A DNA stretch of 64,000 nt from an uncultured Thomasclavelia sp. (GTDB taxonomy: Bacteria > Bacillota_I > Bacilli_A > Erysipelotrichales > Coprobacillaceae): NCBI RefSeq assembly GCF_944324745.1, contig NZ_CALUXO010000074.1, positions 1 through 64,000 on the forward strand. Direction: 5' to 3'. Under the pieces are notes generated by a model that saw only the letters and a program-made list of their open reading frames with translations, was not told the DNA's origin and did not search any database. Below are positions 54,917 through 64,000 of the stretch, piece after piece. Every line of letters starts with the position of its first letter. Within the stretch, counting starts at the first letter, position 1. The translations under genes and the position numbers were made by a program.

Positions 54917-56302
54917 TTATTTTTCTAAATCTAATTTAGCTAACTGATTTGCTAGTCCGATATAAGAAGCTGGTGTCATCGTAACTAAAGTATTACGATC
55001 TTGATCAGATAAAATTTCTAAGCTTTCAGCAAATTTAATAATATCTTCCTTAGAAATACTCTTACCACGAGTTAATGCTTTTAAAGTATCATAAGCATCA
55101 GGCACTCCATATTTTCTTAGCATTGTTTGAATTGGTTCTGCTAAAACTTCCCATTTCTCATTTAAATCGCTAGCTAGTTTTTCTTTATTAACAACACATT
55201 TTGCTAATCCATTCATCGTTTCATTAATTGCCTGTAATGAATAACCAAATGCTAGTCCAAGATTTCTTTGGCTTGATGAATCTGATAAATCACGCTGCAT
55301 TCTTGATTTTGGTAATTTATTAGAAAGAGCTACACAAATATTATTAGACATATCAATGTTAGCTTCACTATTTTCAAATCTAATTGGATTTACTTTATGT
55401 GGCATAGTAGAACTTCCAACTTCACCTTTTACTGGAATTTGTTTAAAGTATTCCATGGAAATATATAACCACATATCAACATCAAAATCCGCTAAAACAT
55501 TATTAAAATGACGAATTCCATCAAGAATATGACAAGTATAATCATGACTTTCAATTTGAGTTGTCAGTGGATTAAATTCTAATCCTAAATATTCTTCAAC
55601 AAACTTCTTAGCTAATTCTGGCCAGTTTAAATCTGGAAATGCGGTTAAAATCGCACTGTAATTTCCAGTTGCCCCATTAAATTTAGCTTTAATTTTTACC
55701 GCTTCAATATTTTCAATACTTGATAAGAAACGATAAGCATAAACTTTAAACTCTTTACCAATTGTTGTTGGTGTAGCTGGTTGACCATGAGTATGTGCTA
55801 GCATGGCATCATCACTATGATCATTAGCCCATTGATCAATAGTTTTAGTTAACTCTTTAGCTTTTGGTAACCAAACATCTTTTAATCCATGTTTTATCAT
55901 GCAAGCGTATGAAGTATTATTAATATCTTCAGATGTACATCCAATATGGACAAAGCTTTGTAAATAATCAAATCCTAAAGCTTTTACTTGTTCGTCGATA
56001 AAATATTCGACAGCTTTAACATCATGACGAGTTGTAGCTTCAATTTCTTTGATTCTAGCAAATGAATCATAGTTGAATTTACTAGCGATATCTGTCAATT
56101 TAGTCATATTTTGATGATCGAATTGACTTAAAACACTGCTTTCAACATTTTCTAATAAAAACTTCAACCACTGTATTTCGACAAAAACTCGATACTTTAC
56201 TAAAGCATATTCTGAAAAATATTCACCTAAAGCATCTTTTACCCCCGAATAACGACCATCTAATGGACAAAGGGTTAAACATTCAAACTCTTGTTTTTCC
56301 AT
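54917..56302 (-). CDS. purB: Adenylosuccinate lyase
   Basis: The product has 461 residues from ATG 56302, which has GAGGTGG eight bases upstream inside the end of purL; a GTG four codons earlier is less likely. SSTMPHKVNPIRFEN is the fumarase/ASL signature loop, and TSEDINNTSYA and HTHGQPATPTT are also conserved. It acts twice in purine synthesis. It is the last gene of the operon, followed by a terminator. Confidence 0.97.
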   Translation of the reverse strand: MEKQEFECLTLCPLDGRYSGVKDALGEYFSEYALVKYRVFVEIQWLKFLLENVESSVLSQFDHQNMTKLTDIASKFNYDSFARIKEIEATTRHDVKAVEYFIDEQVKALGFDYLQSFVHIGCTSEDINNTSYACMIKHGLKDVWLPKAKELTKTIDQWANDHSDDAMLAHTHGQPATPTTIGKEFKVYAYRFLSSIENIEAVKIKAKFNGATGNYSAILTAFPDLNWPELAKKFVEEYLGLEFNPLTTQIESHDYTCHILDGIRHFNNVLADFDVDMWLYISMEYFKQIPVKGEVGSSTMPHKVNPIRFENSEANIDMSNNICVALSNKLPKSRMQRDLSDSSSQRNLGLAFGYSLQAINETMNGLAKCVVNKEKLASDLNEKWEVLAEPIQTMLRKYGVPDAYDTLKALTRGKSISKEDIIKFAESLEILSDQDRNTLVTMTPASYIGLANQLAKLDLEK

Positions 56303-56303
56303 T

Positions 56304-59300
56304 CTATTTTCCACCTCTAAAATAATCTACACCAGCTTCAAACAATTTTTGATCCATTTCACCATAAACATTTTTAAAGCGGTTTTCACCTTGACGTTCA
56401 CTGTGTCCCATCTTTCCGATAACACGACCATCTAAAGAAATAATACCTTCGATTGCATACATTGAACCATTAGGGTTATATGGTGTTTGCATTGTAACTT
56501 TACGATTTGGATCAACATATTGTGAGAATACTTGTCCATTTTCGAACAATTTTTCCATTGTTTCTTTTGGCGCCACAAAACGTCCTTCACCATGACTTAC
56601 TGGAATTGTATATACTTCATCAACATTAACATATTTTAACCATGGTGATTTAACACTACCAATACGAGTATCCACCATTTGAGAAACGTGACGTCCAATA
56701 GTATTAAATGTTAAAGTTGGATCATCTTTAGACATATCTTTGATCTTACCATATGGTAATAATCCTAATTTAACTAAAGCCTGGAATCCATTACAAATAC
56801 CAATCATCAAACCATCACGATTTTCTAGTAAATCAGTAATTGCTGCTTTCAAACGTGGATTACGTAAAACTGTTGCAATGAATTTACCAGAACCTTCTGG
56901 TTCATCCCCAGCTGAAAAACCTCCTGGTAACATAACGATATTAGCTCGTTTAATTGCTGCTTCTAACTCATTAATTGAATCTTCCAGCATTTTTTGTGTC
57001 TTATTTCTAATTAACACCATTTCAACTGCGGCACCAGCTTTTTTAAACGCTCTAGCAGAATCATATTCACAGTTAGTTCCAGGGAAAACCGGAATAACTA
57101 CTAATGGTGTTTCAACAATTACTTTTGGCTGTAAAGTTGATCTAGTTTTACATGCCGCAACTTTTATTTCGCTTGTTGGAGCTTTTTCTCTAGTTGGATA
57201 TACTTTTTCAAGTGGTGCTTTATTAACAGCATAAGCTTCATCTAATGAAATCACATCACCACCATAAGATAAAGTACCACTGTCGTTAGTAATAGCAACA
57301 ATACGATACTTATCAAAAACACTTAAATCTTCTTCTGATTTAACCTCGATAATGATATTTCCATAACTGCGAGTAACATAGCTTCCTAAACTGTATTCAC
57401 CATTAAAGGCAGCACCTATACCATTTCCAAAAGCCATTTTACTTACTGCTTCAATAACACCACCATCTTTAACAGTATAAGCGCTATAAATACGTTTTTG
57501 AGACATTAAAGACATGATCGCATCATATTGTTTTTGAAGGTGTTCTAAATCTAAAACTTTAAATTTATCCTTTTTAATCATTACCTCAGCTAAAACATGA
57601 CCTGGTTCTTTAGCCTCAGGTGTCATAATATCATCAACTTCAGCACTAGTAATTGCAAATGAAACTAGCGTTGGTGGCACATGTAAATCCTCAAAAGAAC
57701 CAGACATACTATCTTTACCACCAATAGAAGGTAGTTTTAATGCACTTTGTACTCGATATGCGCCTAATAAAGCCGCCATTGGTTTACCCCAGCTTACAGG
57801 ATTATCTAATAGTTTTTCAAAGTATTCCTGGAATGAAAATCTAATTTTATGATAATCGCCACCCATAGCAACGATTTTAGCAATTGATTCAACAACGGCA
57901 TACATAGCCCCATGATATGGTGACCACTTAGAAATAACTGGATTATATCCATAAGCCATAACTGAACATGTCGTTGTTTCTTTATCCAATACTGGAATTA
58001 AAGCTGCCATTCCTTCAATTTCACTATGATATTTAATTCCTCCAAATGGTGATAAAACGGTACCATTACCAATTGAAGAGTCAAACATTTCAATTAATCC
58101 TTTTTGAGAAGCAACTGATAATTTTGATAAAGTATCTTTAACAGTTTTAACAAAATTTAATTGTGGCTCTTCATCAAATGGAGTCTTAGTAAAATCAGGT
58201 AAAGTGATTTTAACATTTTGATAACGATCAGCACCAGCTGCATCTAAGAACTCTCTAGAAATATTGACAATATCTTGTCCCATATGTTTCATAACCAAAC
58301 GATTTTGATCAGTAACTGTGGCAACTTGAACTACTTCTAAGTTTTCTTTAGCACATTGTTCTTTAATAAAATCAGCATCTTTTGGATCAATAACAATTGC
58401 CATTCTTTCTTGCGATTCTGAAATAGCTAATTCTGTACCAGTTAATCCTTCATACTTTTTCAATACAGCATCTAGATTAATCTCTAAGCCTGGTGCTAAT
58501 TCACCAACGGCAACACAGACACCACCAGCTCCAAAATCATTACAACGAACAATTTTTTCACTTACTTCTTTATTTCTAAATAATCGTTGAATTTTTCTTT
58601 CTTCAACTGGATTACCTTTTTGTACTTCAGCACCAGCTGTTTCGATTGATTTAACATCATGAGATTTAGAAGAACCAGTAGCTCCTCCAATACCATCACG
58701 ACCAGTACGACCACCGATTAATAAAACGATATGACCTTTTAATGGTTCTAACCGTTTAACTTGTTCTTTTGGAGCAGCAGCTACAACAGCTCCTAATTCC
58801 ATTCTTTTTGCCGTATAACCATCATCATAAATTTCATGAACATAACCTGTAGTTAAACCAATCTGGTTACCATATGATGAAAAACCATGGGCAGATTCTT
58901 TACATAATTTTCTTTGTGGTAATTTACCTTCAATTGTCTCTGCCAATGTTTTACGAGGATCACTAGCTCCCGTAATTCGCATTGACTGATATACATAAGC
59001 CCTTCCAGATAATGGATCACGAATGGCACCACCTAAACATGTTGCCGCCCCACCAAATGGTTCGATTTCCGTTGGGTGGTTATGAGTTTCATTTTTAAAC
59101 ATTAATAGCCATTGTTCATCACCCTCATTAGTATGGACAGTTATCTCAATTGAACAAGCATTAATTTCTTCAGAAACTTCCATATCATCCAAATATCCAG
59201 CTTTGCGTAATTCTTTCATGGAAATTGTCGCTAAATCCATCAATGTCAAAGGACGTTTAGTATCGACACCATAAACTAGATGGCGACTAGTTTTATAATC

Positions 59301-60071
59301 TGCAACATCTTTTTCAAGAATTTCTTTAAAAGCACCATTTTCAATTTCTAAATCAGTAATTACTGTTGCAAATGTAGTATGACGACAATGATCAGACCAA
59401 TATGTATCTAATACTTTTAATTCAGTTTCCGTTGGATCACGTTTTTCTTCATCTTTGAAATAATCTTGAGTTACTTTTAAATCATCATAACTCATTGCCA
59501 TACCATTATCTTGCAAGAATTTTTCTAACCCAGCTTTATCTAGTTGGTTAAAACCTTCAATTACCGGTACCGGTTTGATTTCAGGAGCAACCTCATTTAA
59601 ATCATCTGGTTTTTCTAAACTAGCTAATCTTTGGTCAACAGGGTTGATTAAAAAGTGTTCAATTTGATCTAAAACTGTCTTTTTATCACCATCAAAAGTA
59701 ATAGCATAAACTCGAGCACATTTTACTTTTGCCTCAGTATTTCCAGTTAAAATAGCAAAACATTGTTGACATGAATCGGCTCTTTGATCATATTGACCAG
59801 GTAAAAACTCAATAGCAAAAATTTCTTCATTATCATTTACAGGGAATTCTTCTTGATATACTTCATCTACCATTGGCTCAGCTAAAATAGTATTAATACC
59901 CTGAGCTAAAATGTCATCACTAATTCCCTGAACATCATAACGATTAATAATTCTCAAAGAATTTATTTTTAATCCTAATTGTTCAATCAAGTTGTTTTTA
60001 GTTTCATTAGCCTCAGTAGCATAAGCTGGCCGTTTTTCAACATAAATTCGCTTTACACTGCTCATATTCAT
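56304..60071 (-). CDS. purL: Phosphoribosylformylglycinamidine synthase, single-chain type
   Basis: The product has 1,255 residues. This is the large single-chain form, not the PurS/PurL/PurQ set used by Bacillus. An N-terminal PurS-like part, two AIR-synthase-like ATP domains and a C-terminal glutaminase (ICNGFQALVKLG with Cys; SHGEGRF with His) are in order. It converts FGAR to FGAM using glutamine. It lies four bases after purD and overlaps the purB leader. Confidence 0.97.
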   Translation of the reverse strand: MNMSSVKRIYVEKRPAYATEANETKNNLIEQLGLKINSLRIINRYDVQGISDDILAQGINTILAEPMVDEVYQEEFPVNDNEEIFAIEFLPGQYDQRADSCQQCFAILTGNTEAKVKCARVYAITFDGDKKTVLDQIEHFLINPVDQRLASLEKPDDLNEVAPEIKPVPVIEGFNQLDKAGLEKFLQDNGMAMSYDDLKVTQDYFKDEEKRDPTETELKVLDTYWSDHCRHTTFATVITDLEIENGAFKEILEKDVADYKTSRHLVYGVDTKRPLTLMDLATISMKELRKAGYLDDMEVSEEINACSIEITVHTNEGDEQWLLMFKNETHNHPTEIEPFGGAATCLGGAIRDPLSGRAYVYQSMRITGASDPRKTLAETIEGKLPQRKLCKESAHGFSSYGNQIGLTTGYVHEIYDDGYTAKRMELGAVVAAAPKEQVKRLEPLKGHIVLLIGGRTGRDGIGGATGSSKSHDVKSIETAGAEVQKGNPVEERKIQRLFRNKEVSEKIVRCNDFGAGGVCVAVGELAPGLEINLDAVLKKYEGLTGTELAISESQERMAIVIDPKDADFIKEQCAKENLEVVQVATVTDQNRLVMKHMGQDIVNISREFLDAAGADRYQNVKITLPDFTKTPFDEEPQLNFVKTVKDTLSKLSVASQKGLIEMFDSSIGNGTVLSPFGGIKYHSEIEGMAALIPVLDKETTTCSVMAYGYNPVISKWSPYHGAMYAVVESIAKIVAMGGDYHKIRFSFQEYFEKLLDNPVSWGKPMAALLGAYRVQSALKLPSIGGKDSMSGSFEDLHVPPTLVSFAITSAEVDDIMTPEAKEPGHVLAEVMIKKDKFKVLDLEHLQKQYDAIMSLMSQKRIYSAYTVKDGGVIEAVSKMAFGNGIGAAFNGEYSLGSYVTRSYGNIIIEVKSEEDLSVFDKYRIVAITNDSGTLSYGGDVISLDEAYAVNKAPLEKVYPTREKAPTSEIKVAACKTRSTLQPKVIVETPLVVIPVFPGTNCEYDSARAFKKAGAAVEMVLIRNKTQKMLEDSINELEAAIKRANIVMLPGGFSAGDEPEGSGKFIATVLRNPRLKAAITDLLENRDGLMIGICNGFQALVKLGLLPYGKIKDMSKDDPTLTFNTIGRHVSQMVDTRIGSVKSPWLKYVNVDEVYTIPVSHGEGRFVAPKETMEKLFENGQVFSQYVDPNRKVTMQTPYNPNGSMYAIEGIISLDGRVIGKMGHSERQGENRFKNVYGEMDQKLFEAGVDYFRGGK

Positions 60072-60075
60072 CCCC

Positions 60076-61326
60076 CTATCTTAATCCTATATCATGACGA
60101 TAAAATTTACCTTCAAAATCAATTTTATCTGCTACGGCATAAACTTTTTCTCTAACTTCTTCAAGTGAATTACCAGTAGCACAAATATTTAAAACCCGTC
60201 CTCCATTAGTAACTAGTTTACCATCTTTGATTGCTGTTCCGGCATGGAATACTACACAATCATCATGATCTTCAATATTTTTGATTTCTAATCCTTTTGG
60301 ATAACTTCCTGGGTACCCTTGACTAGCTAATACCAGACAGGCAACATGCAAATCATTCCATTTAACTGGAACATCTTTTAAAGTTTTAGTAGCACAAGCT
60401 ACCATAATATCATATAAATCACTGTCTAAACGTAACATGATTGATTGAGTTTCAGGGTCACCAAAGCGAACATTAAATTCTAATACTTTTGGCTGATTAT
60501 TTTCAATCATCAATCCAATAAAAACAACACCACGATAATCCATCTTATCAGCTTTCAAACCAGCCATAAATGGATCTAATATTTCGGTCTTGAAAATTTC
60601 ATCCATTCCTTCAGGTAAAAATGGATTAGGTGATACAGTTCCCATTCCCCCAGTGTTAGGTCCAGTATTACCATCATTTACTTGTTTATGATCTTTGGCA
60701 CTAACCATTGGGACAATTGTTTCACCATCAGTAAAGCAAAGTAAAGAGCACTCAAATCCGGTTAAGAATTCCTCTAAAACAACTTTACTTCCGGCACCAT
60801 CTAAACTGCCATCGATCATCATTTCTTTTAAGGTTTTAATTGCCTCATCTTTATTTTCAACAATAACAACCCCTTTTCCAGCGGCTAATCCATCAGCTTT
60901 AATAACTAATGGGTAGTCAAAATCATCGATTGCTTTAACTGCCTGATCATAATTATCAACTTCTTGATATCTGGCAGTTGGAATATGATGACGAATCATA
61001 AAGTCCTTAGAAAATGCTTTACTTCCCTCTAATGTTGCAGCATATTTTTTAGGACCAAAAACTAATAATCCAGCCGCTTCTAAATCATCAGCTAATCCAT
61101 TACATAAAGGAACTTCAGGTCCAATTACAGTCAAATCGATTTGATTCTTTTTAGCAAAATCAACGATCGTCTGATTATCTTCAACACTGCCTTCAATACA
61201 TTCTCCAATTTCAGCAATTCCTGGATTTCCAGGAATTGCATAGATTTTATCAACCTTTTCACTTTGATTTAATTTATAAGCAATCGCATGTTCACGACCA
61301 CCACTACCAATTACAAGTACTTTCAT
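60076..61326 (-). CDS. purD: Phosphoribosylamine-glycine ligase
   Basis: The product has 416 residues. VLVIGSGGREHAIAYKL at the start, the ATP-grasp middle (LVIKADGLAAGKGVVIV) and LEFNVRFGDPETQ near residue 290 identify PurD. It makes glycinamide ribonucleotide. AAAGGCA precedes ATG. It lies 17 bases after purH. Confidence 0.98.
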   Translation of the reverse strand: MKVLVIGSGGREHAIAYKLNQSEKVDKIYAIPGNPGIAEIGECIEGSVEDNQTIVDFAKKNQIDLTVIGPEVPLCNGLADDLEAAGLLVFGPKKYAATLEGSKAFSKDFMIRHHIPTARYQEVDNYDQAVKAIDDFDYPLVIKADGLAAGKGVVIVENKDEAIKTLKEMMIDGSLDGAGSKVVLEEFLTGFECSLLCFTDGETIVPMVSAKDHKQVNDGNTGPNTGGMGTVSPNPFLPEGMDEIFKTEILDPFMAGLKADKMDYRGVVFIGLMIENNQPKVLEFNVRFGDPETQSIMLRLDSDLYDIMVACATKTLKDVPVKWNDLHVACLVLASQGYPGSYPKGLEIKNIEDHDDCVVFHAGTAIKDGKLVTNGGRVLNICATGNSLEEVREKVYAVADKIDFEGKFYRHDIGLR

Positions 61327-61343
61327 ATCTTATTGCCTTTCTT

Positions 61344-62867
61344 TTAATGTCTAAAATGACGATACCCAGTAAATACCATTGGAATCCCTTTTTCATTACA
61401 ATAATCAATTGAATCTTGATCACGGATTGAACCACCTGGCTGTACAATCGCTTTAATACCTGCTTTATAAGCAACTTCAACACAATCACTGAATGGGAAG
61501 AAAGCATCACTAGCTAAAACAGCGCCATTGAAATCTTTATCTGGATTATTATGAATAGCATTTTCTAATGCCCAGACACGTGATGTTTGACCACCACCGA
61601 CAGCTAAAGTGACTCCATTTTTAACGATACAGATAGCATTTGACTTAACAAATTTAACAACTCGCATACCAAATTCCATATCACTGATTTGTTCAGGGGT
61701 TGGTTTAGCTTCAGTTACACAATTCATTTCTTTGATCATTTCAGTATTAATATCTTGAACTAGTACTTTACCTTCAAGATATTTAATGTCATATTTTGCT
61801 TCTCGAACATCAGGATTCTTTAATTTTAAAATTCTTAAGTTTTTCTTTTTCTTTAATACTTCTAAAGCATCATCATCAAAATCAGGAGCAGCGACGATTT
61901 CTAAGAAGATCTTATGCATTTCTTCAGCTGTTCTTTTATCAATTTTATAATTAACTGCTACGATACCACCAAAAATACTTTGAGGATCAGCTTCATAAGC
62001 TTTCATATATGAATCATAACCATCTTTACCAATAGCTACACCACAAGGAGTTGAATGTTTAATTGCAGCAGTAACGATTTGATCTTTAAATTCACGAACA
62101 ACGGCAACAGCTCCATATAAATCATTTACATTATTGAAAGAAATTTCTTTTCCATGTAATTGTTCATAATCTAATAAACTATGTTGTACAAATGGATCAA
62201 CATAAGCATTAGCCCGCTGTTGTGAATTTTCTCCATATCTTAAATGTTCTGTTTTCTTTAAACTAATATTTAAAGTATCAGGGAAATCATCACCAACCAC
62301 ACCAGCAAAATATCGAGAAATCATCGCATCATAAGCACCAGTTGTTGAAAAAGCTTTATATGCCAGATTTAATCTAAAATCAAAATCATCAGTATTATTT
62401 TTAATAGCTTCCAGTACTTTACTATAATCACCAGGATCAGTAACAATTAAAACATCTTTAAAGTTTTTAGCTGCTGAACGAATCATTGAAGGACCACCAA
62501 TATCGATGTTTTCAATCATTTCAGCCATTGGTTTTCCAGCTTTTAAAGCCTTTTCAAATTCATATAGATTGACACAAACTAGATCAATTGGCTGAATTCC
62601 CATTTTTTCTACTGTTTCAACATGTTCTTTAACATCACGTCTAAATAACAAACCACCATGAACTTTAGGATGTAGTGTTTTTACCCGTCCATCCAAAATT
62701 TCTGGAAACCCAGTTACATCATCAATTGCAATACAAGGAACTTTGGCTTCTTGTAATTTAGCCATTGTGCCACCAGTAGAAACAATTTCAAAACCTAGTT
62801 CCACTAAACCTTGACAAAATTCCACAATTCCTTCTTTATTAGTAACACTTACTAATGCTCTTTTCAT
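61344..62867 (-). CDS. purH: Bifunctional AICAR formyltransferase/IMP cyclohydrolase
   Basis: The product has 507 residues. The N-terminal cyclohydrolase domain (RALVSVTNKEGIVEF, GGTMAKL, DGRVKTLHPKVHGG) and the C-terminal formyltransferase domain (KHSTPCGVAIG) are complete. It carries out the last two steps to IMP. AAGGTG precedes ATG. It starts one base after the purN stop. Confidence 0.98.
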   Translation of the reverse strand: MKRALVSVTNKEGIVEFCQGLVELGFEIVSTGGTMAKLQEAKVPCIAIDDVTGFPEILDGRVKTLHPKVHGGLLFRRDVKEHVETVEKMGIQPIDLVCVNLYEFEKALKAGKPMAEMIENIDIGGPSMIRSAAKNFKDVLIVTDPGDYSKVLEAIKNNTDDFDFRLNLAYKAFSTTGAYDAMISRYFAGVVGDDFPDTLNISLKKTEHLRYGENSQQRANAYVDPFVQHSLLDYEQLHGKEISFNNVNDLYGAVAVVREFKDQIVTAAIKHSTPCGVAIGKDGYDSYMKAYEADPQSIFGGIVAVNYKIDKRTAEEMHKIFLEIVAAPDFDDDALEVLKKKKNLRILKLKNPDVREAKYDIKYLEGKVLVQDINTEMIKEMNCVTEAKPTPEQISDMEFGMRVVKFVKSNAICIVKNGVTLAVGGGQTSRVWALENAIHNNPDKDFNGAVLASDAFFPFSDCVEVAYKAGIKAIVQPGGSIRDQDSIDYCNEKGIPMVFTGYRHFRH

Positions 62868-62868
62868 T

Positions 62869-63462
62869 TTAAATCACCTTAGCCCTTTCATTTTCAACAA
62901 CTATTTTTCCATCACAATATAAAGCTACAGCTTTTGGCAAAATTCGATGCTCAATTTCTAGTACTCGTGCTTGAATATCTTCAGCCTTATCTAGATCATC
63001 AATATTACATGCCTCTTGTAAAATAATTGGTCCGCCATCTACTTCACCATTAACAAAATGAACAGTAGCTCCTGTAACCTTTACACCTCTAGCTAATACC
63101 CGTTCATGAACATGCATTCCATAAAAACCTGGCCCACAAAATGATGGTATCAATGATGGATGAATATTAATAATTTTATTTGGATAAGCATCAATCAACA
63201 CATCTGTCAAAATAGCCAGATAGCCTGCTAAAACAATCAAATCTACATTGCGTTCTTTTAGCATCTTGACTAATAATTCATCATCTTTTTTTACTACTGC
63301 TGTTTCAATTCCGGCATTTTTGGCCCGCGTTAATCCATAAGCATTTTTGCGGTTAGAGACAACTAAAACAATTTCACCATTAATCTTCCCAGCTTGACAG
63401 GCATCAATAACTGACTGTAAATCAGTTCCCCCACCAGAAACAAAGACGGCAATTTTTAGCAT
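62869..63462 (-). CDS. purN: Phosphoribosylglycinamide formyltransferase
   Basis: The product has 197 residues. VFVSGGGTDLQSVI binds phosphate. INIHPSLIPSF gives Asn and His, and GATVHFVNGEVDGGP gives the Asp of the catalytic triad. It formylates GAR with N10-formyl-THF. Its ATG overlaps the purM stop (ATGCTAA), a classic coupling. Confidence 0.97.
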   Translation of the reverse strand: MLKIAVFVSGGGTDLQSVIDACQAGKINGEIVLVVSNRKNAYGLTRAKNAGIETAVVKKDDELLVKMLKERNVDLIVLAGYLAILTDVLIDAYPNKIINIHPSLIPSFCGPGFYGMHVHERVLARGVKVTGATVHFVNGEVDGGPIILQEACNIDDLDKAEDIQARVLEIEHRILPKAVALYCDGKIVVENERAKVI

Positions 63463-64000
63463 AAACTTACTCCTTTTTCACCAGCTTCAATATTTCCAAC
63501 TAAGTAACATTTATCTCCAGCAGCTTCAATTGCAGCAGTAGCTTTAACGACATCATCAGGATCAACTGCAATTACCATACCAATACCCATATTAAAAGTA
63601 TTATACATTACCTCTTCACTAACATTTCCTTTTTGAGCAATCAATTTAAAGATTGGTGGTACTTGATAACTATCTTTTTTAATAACTGCTCGAACACCAT
63701 CTGGTAACATTCTAGGAATATTTTCATCAAAACCACCACCAGTAATATGGCTACATCCTTTAATAGTTACTCCAGCATCTTTAATATTTTTTAAAGCTTT
63801 AACATAAATTCTTGTCGGAGTTAATAATGTTTCACCTAATGTACTATTTAATTCCTCATAATAAGTATTTAATGATTCTTCAGTCATTTCAAAAACTTGA
63901 CGTACTAGTGAAAAACCATTACTATGAACGCCACTAGACGCAATTCCAATTAAGACATCACCAGGTTTAATATTTTCACCATTGATAATATCTTTTTTAT
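63456..64000 (-). CDS. purM: Phosphoribosylformylglycinamidine cyclo-ligase, C-terminal part
   Basis: The gene runs off the right edge; about 180 C-terminal residues are visible. GDVLIGIASSGVHSNGFSLVR, represented by SSGVHSNGFS, then HITGGGFDENIPRML and TFNMGIGM are PurM signatures. The frame is open to base 64000, so an internal ATG at 63887 is not the start. It makes AIR from FGAM. Confidence 0.97.
   Translation of the reverse strand, partial: KKDIINGENIKPGDVLIGIASSGVHSNGFSLVRQVFEMTEESLNTYYEELNSTLGETLLTPTRIYVKALKNIKDAGVTIKGCSHITGGGFDENIPRMLPDGVRAVIKKDSYQVPPIFKLIAQKGNVSEEVMYNTFNMGIGMVIAVDPDDVVKATAAIEAAGDKCYLVGNIEAGEKGVSLC

Noticed and set aside
63456-63887. Short independent gene starting at ATG 63887
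   Set aside because: The frame continues upstream to the window edge with PurM sequence, so this is the C-terminal part of purM.

Overview
The window is AT-rich, gene-dense DNA from a low-GC Firmicute. A gut member of the Erysipelotrichia (the Coprobacillus / Clostridium ramosum / Thomasclavelia group) is my best guess. The guess rests on composition, strong AGGAGG-type ribosome sites, a glmS ribozyme, Rex beside a tsa operon, and many stand-alone HAD, PTS and MFS genes. No rRNA, tRNA or CRISPR array was found. TGA is used as a normal stop (for example gpmA and the second integrase), so the code is standard.

Bases 1-8,600 are accessory. A transposase remnant and an AAA-ATPase/PD-(D/E)XK gene precede the most unusual part, about 2,001-6,690. 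There four small genes of 132-145 residues share an almost invariant 24-residue N-terminal leader (MKLEW-N-P ... PNEYVAAC) but have very different C-terminal parts. They lie as two convergent pairs around a tyrosine recombinase, and one pair encloses a radical SAM/SPASM enzyme. Each gene is preceded by a near-identical DNA block that starts at the -10 box and runs into the leader codons. Variants inside the blocks are combined in a mosaic that points to recombination between copies. I interpret this as a candidate peptide- or protein-modification system with exchangeable substrate cassettes. I do not recognise it as a named family. An SdpI-like membrane (immunity-type) protein follows.

Bases 8,600-16,000 hold a beta-glucoside locus (GH1 enzyme, RpiR regulator, and a PTS EIIC gene broken by one in-frame TGA), a candidate small RNA with its own promoter and U-tract, dgkA, and a second orphan tyrosine recombinase.

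Bases 16,000-41,000 are mostly core metabolism on the minus strand: a coupled phosphoesterase / 2-hydroxyacid dehydrogenase / cytosolic alpha-amylase cluster; an ntdP-like/tsaE/tsaB/rimI/tsaD/rex/asnS operon; thiT under a TPP riboswitch; ackA; a MazF-like protein; glmS with its ribozyme; a sugar nucleotidyltransferase; an O-antigen-ligase-like protein; rpsO with a structured leader; yaaA; HAD phosphatases; a ferredoxin-type aldo/keto reductase behind a MerR-type promoter; glycerate kinase; and an MFS transporter.

Bases 41,000-64,000 hold gpmA, several small-protein genes, an EEP-family phosphatase, two DUF2238-like membrane paralogues, mntP under a manganese (yybP-ykoY) riboswitch, a YoaK-type protein, a DUF1538 transporter with a double PII-like partner, a C45-type hydrolase, and the purine operon purM-purN-purH-purD-purL-purB, which runs off the right edge.
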